A stretch of 64,000 bases of DNA. Source: Arthrobacter globiformis (GTDB lineage: Bacteria > Actinomycetota > Actinomycetes > Actinomycetales > Micrococcaceae). This document shows, in pieces, positions 26,062 to 34,976 of the stretch; within the stretch, counting starts at the first letter, position 1, and each line of letters starts with the position of its first letter. The stretch is from contig NZ_JAUSYZ010000001.1 of the NCBI RefSeq assembly GCF_030817195.1, positions 3,844,001-3,908,000 of the forward strand, given 5' to 3'. The notes under the pieces are model-generated. The model saw only the letters and a program-made list of their open reading frames with translations. It had not been told where the DNA came from and ran no database searches. The position numbers and the translations under genes were made by a program.

Positions 26062-29000
26062 CTACCGTCGGACGATTGACCTCAAGAGCCTCAATGCTAC
26101 CGAGAGCGAGGCCATGTCGTCCGCTTCGAGGGCGTTGACCTCATCGAACATGCTCTTCGCGCGGCCCAAATGTTCCGCATTCAGCTGTTCCCAGGCCTTG
26201 AGCCTGTCCTCCGCCGGCGACCCCTCCTCGGTCGAGTCCAGGACCGCCGTCGTCATGTCTGAGACGGTGGAGTAGAGGTCATCGCGCAGCGCGGCACGGG
26301 CCAGGGCCTGCCAGCGGTCCCTCCGCGGCAGGGAACTGATCCGCTCCAGGAGGGAGTCCACGTGGAACCGGTTGAACACCGTGTAGTAGACGTGGGCGAT
26401 GTCCTCCACCGGTTCCTTGCGGCTGTGCGCGATTTTCGCGATGTCCAGCAGCACAAAGCTCTCGAACAGCTCGGCCCACCGGTGGCCCAGGTCCTCGGGC
26501 AGGCCCCACGACCGCGCCTTCTCAAGCCAGGAGGCAACCCGCTCGCGGTCGTCACCGCGCAGGTAGTCCAGCAGCCGGGCCCGCATGGGTTCCATCGGGG
26601 GCTGGAACTCGGCGACGATGTCGGCGATGGGCCGCGACGCGCTGCCCTGGGCCAGGACCCAGCGCACCGAGCGGTCCAGCAGCCGCCGGATATCCAGGTG
26701 GACTGTGCTCCAGTGCTCAGTGGGGAATGACGCAGGCAGGTCGTTGAGCTCGGACACCATGACGTCGAGTTCGTAGATCTCCCGCAGCGCCACGAACGCC
26801 TTGGCCACGGCCACCTCGCTCGCAGAGGTCTCCTCCATGGTCCGGAAGGCAAAGGTGATGCCGCCCAGGTTGATCATGTCGTTAGCGACGACCGTCGCGA
26901 TGATTTCCCGGCGCAGCGGATGGGTGTCCAGTTCGGCGTCGAATTTCTCCCGGAGCTGCACCGGGAAATACTGCCTGAGCGTCCTGCGGAACCAGGGGTC
27001 GTCGGCCAGGTCGCTGTCGCGCAGGGCCGTCGCCAGTTCAATCTTGGCGTAGGCCGCCAGCACGGACAGTTCGGGTGACGTGAGGCCCTGCCCCTGTTCC
27101 AGCCGTTCGCGCAGGACAGCGGTGGAGGGCAGTGCCTCCAGGTCCCGGTTCAGGTCCGCCGTCTTCTCCAGCCAGTCCATCAGCCGCTCGTAGCTCGGGC
27201 TCCATTCGGCGACCTTCTGGCGGTCGTTCAGGAGCAGGATGTTCTGGTCGATGTTGTCTTCCAGGACCAGCCGCCCCACTTCGTCGGTCATTGCCGCAAG
27301 GAAGTCCGAGCGCTCGGCGGCGTCGAACTTGCCGGCGGCCACCATCCGGTCCACGAAGATTTTGATGTTGACCTCGTGGTCGGAGCAGTCGACGCCGGCG
27401 GAGTTGTCGATGGCATCCGTGTTCAGGATGACCCCCTGCAGCGCCGCCTCGATACGGCCCCGTTGTGTCATGCCGAGGTTTCCGCCCTCCCCCACTACCT
27501 TAACGCGAAGGTCGCGGCCGTCCACGCGGATGGCATCGTTGGACTTGTCGCCTACCATGGCGTGCGTCTCGGAACTGGCCTTCACGTAGGTTCCGATGCC
27601 GCCGTTGTAAAGCAGGTCGGCGGGTGCGAGCAGGATGGCGCGCAGCAGTTCGGGCGGGCTGAGCTGCGTCGTGTCCTCGGGCAGGCCCAACGCGGACCGG
27701 ACCTGGACCGAGACGGGGATGGACTTGGCCTGCCTCGGGTAGATCCCGCCGCCTTCACTGATCAGGCTCTTGTCGTAGTCATCCCAGGACGACCGTGGCA
27801 GCTCAAACAGCCGCTGCCGCTCCGTGTAGGAGGTTGCCTCGTCCGGATTCGGATCGAGGAAAATGTGCCGGTGGTCGAACGCCGCGAGCAGCCGGATGTG
27901 CTTGGACAGGAGCATTCCGTTGCCGAAGACGTCCCCGGACATGTCGCCGACGCCGACCACGGTGAAGGGCTCGGACTGGGTGTCCAGGTCCAGCTCGCTG
28001 AAGTGCCGCTTGACCGACTCCCAGGCACCCCGGGCGGTGATGCCCATGGCCTTGTGGTCGTATCCCACGGAACCGCCGGAGGCGAAGGCGTCGCCCAGCC
28101 AAAATCCGTAGTCCGCGGCCAATCCGTTCGCTATGTCAGAGAAGGATGCCGTGCCCTTGTCCGCCGCGACCACCAGGTAGGAGTCGTCGCCGTCGTGCCG
28201 TACAACGTCCGACGGCGGGACGAGCCGTTCGCCGTCGGCTCCCGTAACGAGGTTGTCCGTGATGTCCAGCAGTCCGCGGATAAACGTCTTGTAGCTTTCG
28301 ACGCCCTCCGCCATCCAGGCCGACCTGTCCTTGGCGGGATCGGGCAGCCGCTTGGCGAAGAACCCGCCCTTGGCGCCCGTTGGAACGATCACGGCGTTCT
28401 TAACCGTCTGCGCCTTGACCAGACCCAGGATCTCCGTGCGGAAGTCTTCCCGCCGGTCCGACCAGCGGAGCCCGCCGCGGGCCACCTTGCCGAAGCGCAG
28501 GTGAACGCCCTCGACCCGGGGAGAGTAGACCCAGATCTCGAACATGGGCCGCGGGAAGGGCAGTCCTTCGATGGCTGAGGGGTCGAGCTTGAAGCTCAGG
28601 TGCGGCTTGTCCTGGTAGTAGTTGGTGCGCAGCGTTGACTCGATCAGGTTCGTGAACGTCCGCACCACGCGGTCGGCGTCCAGGGTGGCGACGTTTTCGA
28701 TCGATGCCGCCAGCCGGGCGCGGACGGCCGCCTGCGTCTGCGCCCGATCGGCCTCGGTCAGGCTGGGGTCGAAGCGTGCCTCGAACAGCTCAATGAGTCC
28801 ATGGGTGACCTCCGGATTGGCCAGCAGCGTATCGGCCATGAACTCAAACGAGTTGGTGTTTCCCATTTGCCGCATGTACTTCGCGTAGGCCCGCAGCACA
28901 ATGACCTGTCGCCACGTCATGCCCTCGCGAAGCACCAGCCGGTCAAAACTGTCGGATTCGACGGCACCGGAAACGGCCGCACCGAAGGAATCCGCCAGCA

Positions 29001-30915
29001 GCCGGCCCGTGGACACCGGGTCCACCCCGGCGGGGTACTTCAGTCCGAGGTCGTAAAGGAAGAAGTCCCGGCGGTCGGCGGTCTCGATCTCGAACGGCCG
29101 CTCGTCCAGCACCTCCAGCCCCAGATTATGGAAGTAGGGAAGGATCTGACTTAGGCTCTTCGGCTCCAGCATGTACAGCTTGACCCTGGCGTCCTCCTCA
29201 AGGGTGGCGCCGGCGCCTTCGGGAAGATAGACATGGACTCCCGGCCGTTCCTGCCGGGCGCCAAGCACGCGTTCGGCTTCGGCCCCGTACTGTTCAAACC
29301 GGGCGATGTCCTCGAGGGCATCCTCGATTTCATAGTCGACGCGGTAGCTCGCCGGGAAGGCCTCGGCCCAAATGGCCGCCAGTTCATTGGCCCCGTCGTC
29401 GGCGCTCCGCTCTCGGAGTACCTCGGCGATCCCTTCACTCCAGGACCGGGCGGCACGGACGAGCCGCTTTTCCAACGCATCGGTGTTGACGTGGCTGACA
29501 TCCGCGCCCTTGGGCAGGCGGATCCGGAAGAACAGGCGGGCGAGCGCCGATTCCGTCATCCTCGCCTCATAGTCAATGGACTCGGCGTGGAACGTCTCGC
29601 GGAGTTCCTGCTCGATCCTCAGCCTGACGTTGGTGGTGTACCGGTCGCGAGGGAGGTAGACGACGGCGGACATGAACCGTCCGTAAATATCCGGCCGGAG
29701 GAAGAGCCGGGTCCGGCGCCGTTCCTGCAGCCGCTGGATTCCCGTTGCCGTTGCGGCGAGGTCGGGAATTTCGATCTGGAACAGCTCGTCACGGGGGTAC
29801 GTTTCCAGGATGCCCAGCAGGTCCTTCCCGGAGTGGGAATCCGGCGGAAAACCGGCGCCGCGCAGCACGGCCTCTACCTTTTCCCGGACAATCGGAATAT
29901 TGCGCACGGAATCGGTGTAGGCGCTGGTGGCAAACAGTCCAATGAAACGCTGTTCACCGTTGACGTTGCCGGCAGCATCAAAGCTTTTCACGCCGATGTA
30001 GTCCAGGTATGCCGGCCGGTGCACCGTTGAGCGGGAATTTGCCTTGGTGATGACCAGAGCACGCTTTTCACGGGCTTTCCGCCTGCCCGCGTCAGTGAGA
30101 TGCTGCACCTGATGGGTATCGTGGTGCGCCCGCAGCAGACCCAGGCCACTGTCCTCGCGCAACTCCAGGACATCCTCACCCTCTTCGTTGACCAGGTCAT
30201 ATTCCCGGTAGCCGAGGAACGTGAAGTTGCCTTCGTCCAGCCAGCGAAGCAAATCCTGGGCCTGGCGCAGCTCTGCGATCTGGGTCGGATGCGCTACGTT
30301 ATCCAGGTCCTGGGCGATCTGCAGTGCCTTGTTGCGCATTTTCGGCCAGTCTTCGACTGCGGCCCTGACATCTCCAAGGACCCGCTCCAGCCCTTGCTGC
30401 AGCTGCTCAGCGGCTTCATCAGTGGCCCGGCCAATCTCGACGGCAATCCAGGACTCCATGTGGGACGCGTTGTCGCCCTGGGCAATGAGGTGGGACAGGA
30501 CGGGCAGCGCCGCGGTGTCGCCGCTGGAAATGCCGATGCTGGACGGGACCCTGTCCACCTTGACGAGTTCGTTGGTTTCGCGGTTGCGTGTGACCACGAA
30601 CATGGGGTGCTGCACGAGGTGGATGGCCGAATTCTGCCGGACCAGTTCGGCATTGACTGAATCCACCAAGAAAGGCATATCGTCGGTGACGATATAGACA
30701 ACGCTGCGGTCGCCCTCAGGAACGATGGAGATGTTGGCGCTGCCCGGCCGGCGCTCGAAACCCACTGCGCGGTGGGTCTCGGCCCGGGCCTTCAGCAGCT
30801 CGTGCGGGTAAGCGCGTGCGTCCTCCTCCGCCAGATGCTCGTAGTAGTCCGCAAAGAAGCCTTCCTCGGCTCCGATTGAACGGGACTGATCCTCCACGCT
30901 GGACCCAGACGACAT
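26062..30915 (-). CDS. gdh: NAD-dependent glutamate dehydrogenase, GDH-180 class
   Basis: 1617 residues from ATG 30915; a GTG two codons upstream is also possible, but GGAGG lies nine bases before the ATG and only three before the GTG. The very long N-terminal regulatory region (ACT-like) contains VVYIVTDDMPFLVDSVNAEL. The catalytic core is in the second half: HLRFGKVARGGLRWSDRRED, VPTGAKGGFFAKRLP and VVGVGDMSGDVFGNGM. The enzyme deaminates glutamate to 2-oxoglutarate with NAD+. It is a single-gene unit between pdtaS (35-bp gap) and the CpaE-like gene, and is an insertion relative to the mycobacterial gene order. Confidence 0.97.
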   Translation of the reverse strand: MSSGSSVEDQSRSIGAEEGFFADYYEHLAEEDARAYPHELLKARAETHRAVGFERRPGSANISIVPEGDRSVVYIVTDDMPFLVDSVNAELVRQNSAIHLVQHPMFVVTRNRETNELVKVDRVPSSIGISSGDTAALPVLSHLIAQGDNASHMESWIAVEIGRATDEAAEQLQQGLERVLGDVRAAVEDWPKMRNKALQIAQDLDNVAHPTQIAELRQAQDLLRWLDEGNFTFLGYREYDLVNEEGEDVLELREDSGLGLLRAHHDTHQVQHLTDAGRRKAREKRALVITKANSRSTVHRPAYLDYIGVKSFDAAGNVNGEQRFIGLFATSAYTDSVRNIPIVREKVEAVLRGAGFPPDSHSGKDLLGILETYPRDELFQIEIPDLAATATGIQRLQERRRTRLFLRPDIYGRFMSAVVYLPRDRYTTNVRLRIEQELRETFHAESIDYEARMTESALARLFFRIRLPKGADVSHVNTDALEKRLVRAARSWSEGIAEVLRERSADDGANELAAIWAEAFPASYRVDYEIEDALEDIARFEQYGAEAERVLGARQERPGVHVYLPEGAGATLEEDARVKLYMLEPKSLSQILPYFHNLGLEVLDERPFEIETADRRDFFLYDLGLKYPAGVDPVSTGRLLADSFGAAVSGAVESDSFDRLVLREGMTWRQVIVLRAYAKYMRQMGNTNSFEFMADTLLANPEVTHGLIELFEARFDPSLTEADRAQTQAAVRARLAASIENVATLDADRVVRTFTNLIESTLRTNYYQDKPHLSFKLDPSAIEGLPFPRPMFEIWVYSPRVEGVHLRFGKVARGGLRWSDRREDFRTEILGLVKAQTVKNAVIVPTGAKGGFFAKRLPDPAKDRSAWMAEGVESYKTFIRGLLDITDNLVTGADGERLVPPSDVVRHDGDDSYLVVAADKGTASFSDIANGLAADYGFWLGDAFASGGSVGYDHKAMGITARGAWESVKRHFSELDLDTQSEPFTVVGVGDMSGDVFGNGMLLSKHIRLLAAFDHRHIFLDPNPDEATSYTERQRLFELPRSSWDDYDKSLISEGGGIYPRQAKSIPVSVQVRSALGLPEDTTQLSPPELLRAILLAPADLLYNGGIGTYVKASSETHAMVGDKSNDAIRVDGRDLRVKVVGEGGNLGMTQRGRIEAALQGVILNTDAIDNSAGVDCSDHEVNIKIFVDRMVAAGKFDAAERSDFLAAMTDEVGRLVLEDNIDQNILLLNDRQKVAEWSPSYERLMDWLEKTADLNRDLEALPSTAVLRERLEQGQGLTSPELSVLAAYAKIELATALRDSDLADDPWFRRTLRQYFPVQLREKFDAELDTHPLRREIIATVVANDMINLGGITFAFRTMEETSASEVAVAKAFVALREIYELDVMVSELNDLPASFPTEHWSTVHLDIRRLLDRSVRWVLAQGSASRPIADIVAEFQPPMEPMRARLLDYLRGDDRERVASWLEKARSWGLPEDLGHRWAELFESFVLLDIAKIAHSRKEPVEDIAHVYYTVFNRFHVDSLLERISSLPRRDRWQALARAALRDDLYSTVSDMTTAVLDSTEEGSPAEDRLKAWEQLNAEHLGRAKSMFDEVNALEADDMASLSVALRLLRSIVRR

Positions 30916-30973
30916 CGACACACGCCTCCATCACACAGTTTGCGGCTGCTTCCTTGCAGCCCTCACCGTGAGC

Positions 30974-32302
30974 CTAGTCCGTCAGCCTGCGCCTTGCTGT
31001 GGATGAGAACACAGAGGATCTACGTTTTTGCTGGGCAGGTGCACAAACCAACTCGGCGATCGCCGACCGGAGCCGGGATTCCGGGGCCGATTCCAGCAAT
31101 AACGACCCGGTCAGCAGCGCCGCGTCTGTTGCGCCCGGGTCCCACGGGAGGAAGGCCTTGATGCCCGCCGGCGGGCCGAACCGGTCCCACGCCTCGCGGA
31201 GTTGGCGTTCCGGCGAACGGCCCACAGCCGAGGCCCGCACCTTGTTGAGCACCACCTCGGGGCTGACCCCCGGCAGTGAGCCTTCGAGTTCCGCCAGCCC
31301 CCTGACAAGGCGGGGAACACCAATGGGATCCGCCGAGCCAACGGCGATCACGGTATCGGCCAGCTCAAGGCTCCTGAGAGTTGCGGCGTTGCGCCGCGGC
31401 GCCATGGTGTCGAAGCTCAGCTCCTCGTCGGCCTCAAGGCAAAAGCCGGCGTCGACCACGATGACGTCCGCCATTTCCCGCGCCCGGTCCAAAACAAGCG
31501 CCAGCGCGGCCGCGCGCAGCTCGGTCCAGCGGTCGGCCCGGGTGATGCCGGTCAGAACCCGGAAGGTTCCTGCCGTGGCAGTAACCGGTACGGCGACCCG
31601 GAGCAGTGCCTCCCGGTCCAGGAGTCCCTGGTCGGCCAGCCGGCAAGCCTGTGCCAGACCCGCCGCTTCGTCGAGGAGCCCCAGGACTCCGGCAACGCTG
31701 GCCCCATAGCTGTCGGCGTCGACCAGCAGGACAGACTTGCCCTGCGCAGCCAGCTCCCCTGCGATGTTGACGGCAACCAGGGTTCTGCCGGGCGCGCCGG
31801 ACGGCCCCCACACCGCAAGGAGCGTGCCGGTTCCGACAACTGCCGGTTCCGGTGCGGCGTCGACAGCCTCCGGGCGCAGGGCCGCGCCGGCATCCGCGAA
31901 ACCCGTGCTGTAACCGGGTCCGGCGCCGGGGTTCAGTCCTGCCGGACCCGAGCCCGCATGCCTGCTGACGGCATCGGCAATACTCTCCGCCAGTGCTGTG
32001 GACTCAACGGTCGAGGGCGCCGCACTGACTCCGATGCCGCGAAGCCTCAACCGCTCCTCGGGGCTGTCGGTCAGTGCAATGATGACTACGCCCACGGCGG
32101 CGAGCCTGTCCACCAGCGAGGCAGTCAGGTCCGCAGTTCCCTCCGCAACAACGGCCGCCCGGGCCAGCCCGCTCTGGCAGGCGGCCAGCAGTTCTGCGAG
32201 CTCCGCGCAGCGCCGGACTACGGTGACGGGACCGTGCAACCGCTCCAGTCCGCCAACCAGGTCTTCCTGCGACTCGCCGACAGTGACAACCGGGATGCTC
32301 AC
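30974..32302 (-). CDS. CpaE/TadZ/Ssd-like P-loop protein with degenerate Walker A
   Basis: 442 residues from GTG 32302, which overlaps the upstream SAF-protein stop as GTGA. A receiver-like N-terminal part (about 1-130) precedes a MinD/ParA fold: LLAVWGPSGAPGRTLVAVNI, VLLVDADSYGASVAGVLG, VIVVDAGF and TVIAVGSADPIGVPRLVRG. The normal deviant Walker A (KGGxGKT) is changed to GPSGAPGRT, with both lysines missing. This matches TadZ/CpaE- or Ssd-like proteins that localise pilus or division machinery. With the CpaB-like gene it forms a two-gene unit, but no pilin, secretin, CpaF or TadBC gene is near. Confidence 0.82.
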   Translation of the reverse strand: MSIPVVTVGESQEDLVGGLERLHGPVTVVRRCAELAELLAACQSGLARAAVVAEGTADLTASLVDRLAAVGVVIIALTDSPEERLRLRGIGVSAAPSTVESTALAESIADAVSRHAGSGPAGLNPGAGPGYSTGFADAGAALRPEAVDAAPEPAVVGTGTLLAVWGPSGAPGRTLVAVNIAGELAAQGKSVLLVDADSYGASVAGVLGLLDEAAGLAQACRLADQGLLDREALLRVAVPVTATAGTFRVLTGITRADRWTELRAAALALVLDRAREMADVIVVDAGFCLEADEELSFDTMAPRRNAATLRSLELADTVIAVGSADPIGVPRLVRGLAELEGSLPGVSPEVVLNKVRASAVGRSPERQLREAWDRFGPPAGIKAFLPWDPGATDAALLTGSLLLESAPESRLRSAIAELVCAPAQQKRRSSVFSSTARRRLTD

Positions 32303-32943
32303 TTGGCGGCCCCGCCGGGATTCCACACCACGGAGATTTTGGCCTCGTTAGCCTGCGCACCAAGGAGCGAGGCCATCTGCCCGTCCCCCACCAGGACCAT
32401 CAGAACCGTGGATTTCGAAGCGCCCAGGGCGGTGGATCCTTGTGAGACCTCCGCGATTTCCGCGCCCGGGAGCAGCAGCTTGGGCTCGGCAAATCCGTTG
32501 CGGGCGTCGGGCATGGAAACCCAGACGTCGACCCGTGTGCCTGCCACCGCCTGCTCAGGCAAGGCCTCCTGAACCGTGACGGCCACGGGCTTTCGGTCCA
32601 GGGCGTCGACACTGCCCAGGCTTTCACGGGGAACCAACTGGTCCTTGGCGATCCGCTGGACGGCCACCTGGCCTTCGGGGATACCTGACTCCGCCGTCAC
32701 ATAGTGCGCTTCGACGTCGCCCAGGCGCACCTTGACCCGGCTGATGTTTTCAGGACTCAGTTTCTGGCCGACGGCAATTGGCTCACGGGCGGCAAATACC
32801 TCTGTGGTGCGGTCCGCGCTGCCGACAAGGGCAACGACTCCCACCACGGAGGCGAAGACCAGGAGCACACCCACCAGAAGCCTCGGGTCCTTCCAGGAAG
32901 GCTTCTTCAGCCGGGCTCCGGTGGCCGCCGTGCTTGCACTCAT
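32299..32943 (-). CDS. SAF-domain membrane protein, CpaB/RcpC-like
   Basis: 214 residues from ATG 32943, with GGGAG about nine bases upstream; the frame is open 12 codons further but without support. A cytosolic basic start is followed by one membrane span (LLVGVLLVFASVVGVVALVG) and a SAF domain beginning EVFAAREPIAVGQKLSPENI. SAF domains in CpaB anchor Flp/Tad pilus parts in the periplasm of Gram-negatives; in Gram-positives the role is unclear. It overlaps the CpaE-like gene by GTGA and is divergent from the BldC-like regulator at 33099 over a 155-bp gap. Confidence 0.82.
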   Translation of the reverse strand: MSASTAATGARLKKPSWKDPRLLVGVLLVFASVVGVVALVGSADRTTEVFAAREPIAVGQKLSPENISRVKVRLGDVEAHYVTAESGIPEGQVAVQRIAKDQLVPRESLGSVDALDRKPVAVTVQEALPEQAVAGTRVDVWVSMPDARNGFAEPKLLLPGAEIAEVSQGSTALGASKSTVLMVLVGDGQMASLLGAQANEAKISVVWNPGGAAK

Positions 32944-33044
32944 GCGTACTGCTCCCCCTTGGCGCCTGGGCGCTTCCATCGCGCGCCGGTCATGATCATT
33001 GTTACGGCATGCCTGCTCAATCGGAAGGGTGTTCAGGCAAACAA

Positions 33045-33054
33045 CATCAAACTG
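33045..33054. promoter_or_regulatory. Single CATCAAACTG element between divergent genes
   Basis: CATCAAACTG lies 45 bp upstream of the BldC-like gene and in the region shared with the CpaB-like gene. Its last nine bases are identical to the middle unit of the 10-bp repeat array at 34042-34071. A role as operator is inference. Confidence 0.4.
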
Positions 33055-33098
33055 TGGATAACGGCATCACTCGCGCCCAACGGTGGCACAATTGGGCT

Positions 33099-33314
33099 AT
33101 GCCCCGATTCCTTACGCTTGCAGATGTAGCCGAGCAGCTTCAGATCAATGCGCCGGCGGCGTACGCCCTGGTCCGCAGCGGCGAACTGAAGGCAATCCAG
33201 GTGGGTGGCCGCGGCCAGTGGCGTGTCGAGGAGAAGATGCTTGAGCAGTACATCGAAGAGCGTTACGCCGAGGCAAGCCGCATGATTCAAGAGGCCAAGT
33301 CCAAGTCCGTTTGA
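33099..33314 (+). CDS. BldC/excisionase-like helix-turn-helix protein
   Basis: 71 residues, one MerR-type winged helix-turn-helix: FLTLADVAEQLQINAPAAYA then LVRSGELKAIQVGGRGQWRV, followed by a helical tail. Size and arrangement match the excisionase-like / BldC class of small actinobacterial regulators. ATG 33099 was chosen because upstream in-frame sequence is not protein-like. No clear ribosome binding site. It is divergent from the CpaB-CpaE pair and lies upstream of the LysM gene. BldC proteins bind short direct repeats cooperatively, and such repeats occur at 34042-34071. Confidence 0.85.
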   Translation: MPRFLTLADVAEQLQINAPAAYALVRSGELKAIQVGGRGQWRVEEKMLEQYIEERYAEASRMIQEAKSKSV

Positions 33315-33360
33315 GCACGGGCGGCTTCCGGGCCGGACCGTGGATTCCTGACGCCTCCCG

Positions 33361-33930
33361 TCAGAGTTCCCCGCTGCGCCTTGAGCGGAGCGCAGCCAGC
33401 GCCTGAAACGGGACCGTCGCCACCTCGGCAACCCGGCCGGCCCTGCGCGCTTCGCCGGGCAGTGTCATGGCGAGGTCGAAGAAGTCCCGCCCCACCCTGT
33501 CCATCACGCCCGAGAGCTGAACGTCCGCTGACCGGCCTGCCAGCAGGACGGTGAGTTCGGCCCTGTCCCGCGCCAGGCCCCGCAGCGCGCTGGCAAGGCC
33601 GAGTTTCTGGCGCACCGGGGATGCCTCGCCCACCGCGAACCGGCCGAGTCCGGTGTAGTGGCCGACGGCGGCATACGGAATCAGCACCTGGTGTGCCGCG
33701 TCGTCAAGGACCAGACTTTCGGACCCCGCATGACTGAGCGTGCCGGCAAAGACAGGCCCCGAACTCAGATGGATGCCAACGTGGCAGCCCAAGGATCCGC
33801 GCAGCCTGTCGTCGAGCGCGATGGCGGCCGTGTCTGCCCGGGAGCGCTCGGCAATCTCGGACTCCAGGCCCAGGACCGCGGCCTCGGCAAGCTGCAGCTC
33901 AAGATCCTGAAAGAGAGCATTCCATCGCAT
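33361..33930 (-). CDS. Conserved hypothetical protein, possible small beta-barrel domain
   Basis: 189 residues from ATG 33930 (MRWNALFQDLELQLAEAAVL); the frame is open further upstream to 34047 but that stretch is less coding-like. A helical start is followed by GIHLSSGPVFAGTLSHAGSE and SLVLDDAAHQVLIPYAAVGH, an alternating pattern of strands reminiscent of LSm/Hfq-type barrels, then a mixed C-terminal half with FDLAMTLPGEARR. I do not recognise the family and no function can be given. It is convergent with the BldC-like gene (46-bp gap) and divergent from the LysM gene. Confidence 0.7.
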   Translation of the reverse strand: MRWNALFQDLELQLAEAAVLGLESEIAERSRADTAAIALDDRLRGSLGCHVGIHLSSGPVFAGTLSHAGSESLVLDDAAHQVLIPYAAVGHYTGLGRFAVGEASPVRQKLGLASALRGLARDRAELTVLLAGRSADVQLSGVMDRVGRDFFDLAMTLPGEARRAGRVAEVATVPFQALAALRSRRSGEL

Positions 33931-34041
33931 GGCGACAGCGTAGGCGCGCACACGAGGGCGGTCAATTAATCCACAAACTTTCCTATCTCCGTAGACAGCA
34001 TCAACACACTTGCTGCAAACTGTCTCCATCGGCACTAAACA

Positions 34042-34071
34042 CATCAAAGTGGATCAAACTGCATCAAATGG
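34042..34071. repeat. Three 10-bp direct repeats (NATCAAANNG) upstream of the LysM gene
   Basis: Three adjacent units, CATCAAAGTG, GATCAAACTG and CATCAAATGG, follow one another with exact 10-bp period, one helical turn. They end 18 bp before the LysM gene start. A related CATCAACACA lies at 33999-34008. The arrangement looks like a regulator array. Confidence 0.7.
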
Positions 34072-34089
34072 ACTGGTTGGGGGAAAGTC

Positions 34090-34884
34090 ATGGCGGATGA
34101 GGTTCAGCGCCCGGTGAGGGCAGAAGCCGCCCTGGCGGTTGTCATTCTCGGGCTCGGAGTTTTTCTGGCATTCACCGGGGCCGGGGTCGTCGATCATTGG
34201 AGGCGGTCCGCTGCGCGCCAGCAGGCTTTGCTCTTCGACGACCTGCTTGGCCTGCTGGCCCTCGCTGCCGGACTGACCGTCATCGCCTGGTGGCTGCTGT
34301 CCCTGGCTCTGGCCTTTGCGTCAGCACTCCTGGAACGGACCGGGCACAATTCCGCCGCCCGCGCCACGGGGCGGTTCACCCCTGTTTTCATGCGCAGGCT
34401 GGCGATGGCCGCGGTGGGCGTGCAGCTTCTCGGCGCACCGCTCGCCCATGCGGATGCCTTGCCCGCTGCTGCCCTTTCCTCAAGCGACGGATCGTCCCTG
34501 TCCGCGGCTTGGGCGCCCCTGGCTGACAAGCGGCCGGACCTGCCCGCCGGCCATTCCGAGGACTCCGGCGTCAGCGAAGGATCCGCCGCGATGGGCAGCG
34601 AACTGCAACCTCAGTGGAAGCCGCGCGTCCCGGTTGTGGAACCCGGCCTCGTCACCTCGTTGCCAGCCAGGGCAACGGCTGAGCCGGCCGGCGCCCGCCG
34701 CGAGCTGCCCGTCCGGGCCGGTGACTCGCTGTGGACCATCGCCGCACGCGAACTGGGGCCCAGTGCTTCCGAGGTGGAAATAGCAGCCCGCTGGCCGCTT
34801 TGGTATCAGGCCAACCGGGCTGTTATCGGAGCCGATCCCAACGTCCTTCGCCCGGGCCAGCTCCTCAGCCCACCGCCGCCATAA
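34090..34884 (+). CDS. LysM-domain membrane protein
   Basis: 264 residues. Two N-terminal membrane spans (AALAVVILGLGVFLAFTGAG and LLGLLALAAGLTVIAWWLLS), a third hydrophobic segment near residue 100 (MAAVGVQLLGAPLAHADA, ending in a signal-like AHA), a low-complexity linker, and a C-terminal LysM domain (PVRAGDSLWTIAARELGP ... RPGQLL). LysM domains bind peptidoglycan, so the C-terminus should be outside the membrane. ATG 34090 with GGGGGAAAG upstream. The Rv3235-like gene follows 92 bp later in the same direction, an arrangement also found in mycobacteria and relatives. Confidence 0.85.
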   Translation: MADEVQRPVRAEAALAVVILGLGVFLAFTGAGVVDHWRRSAARQQALLFDDLLGLLALAAGLTVIAWWLLSLALAFASALLERTGHNSAARATGRFTPVFMRRLAMAAVGVQLLGAPLAHADALPAAALSSSDGSSLSAAWAPLADKRPDLPAGHSEDSGVSEGSAAMGSELQPQWKPRVPVVEPGLVTSLPARATAEPAGARRELPVRAGDSLWTIAARELGPSASEVEIAARWPLWYQANRAVIGADPNVLRPGQLLSPPPP

Positions 34885-34976
34885 GCGGCGGCGACGTGCT
34901 TTCCTCCCGCGCCACCGAACCCCGCGGCCGCCCGTCTCGCGGCCTTCCCAAGCCAGCCAATACCGAAGGACCGATC

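Noticed and set aside
33053..33061. TGTGGATAA, a perfect DnaA box
   Set aside because: A single 9-mer with no cluster, no AT-rich unwinding region and no dnaA/dnaN nearby; one such match is expected by chance in this much sequence.
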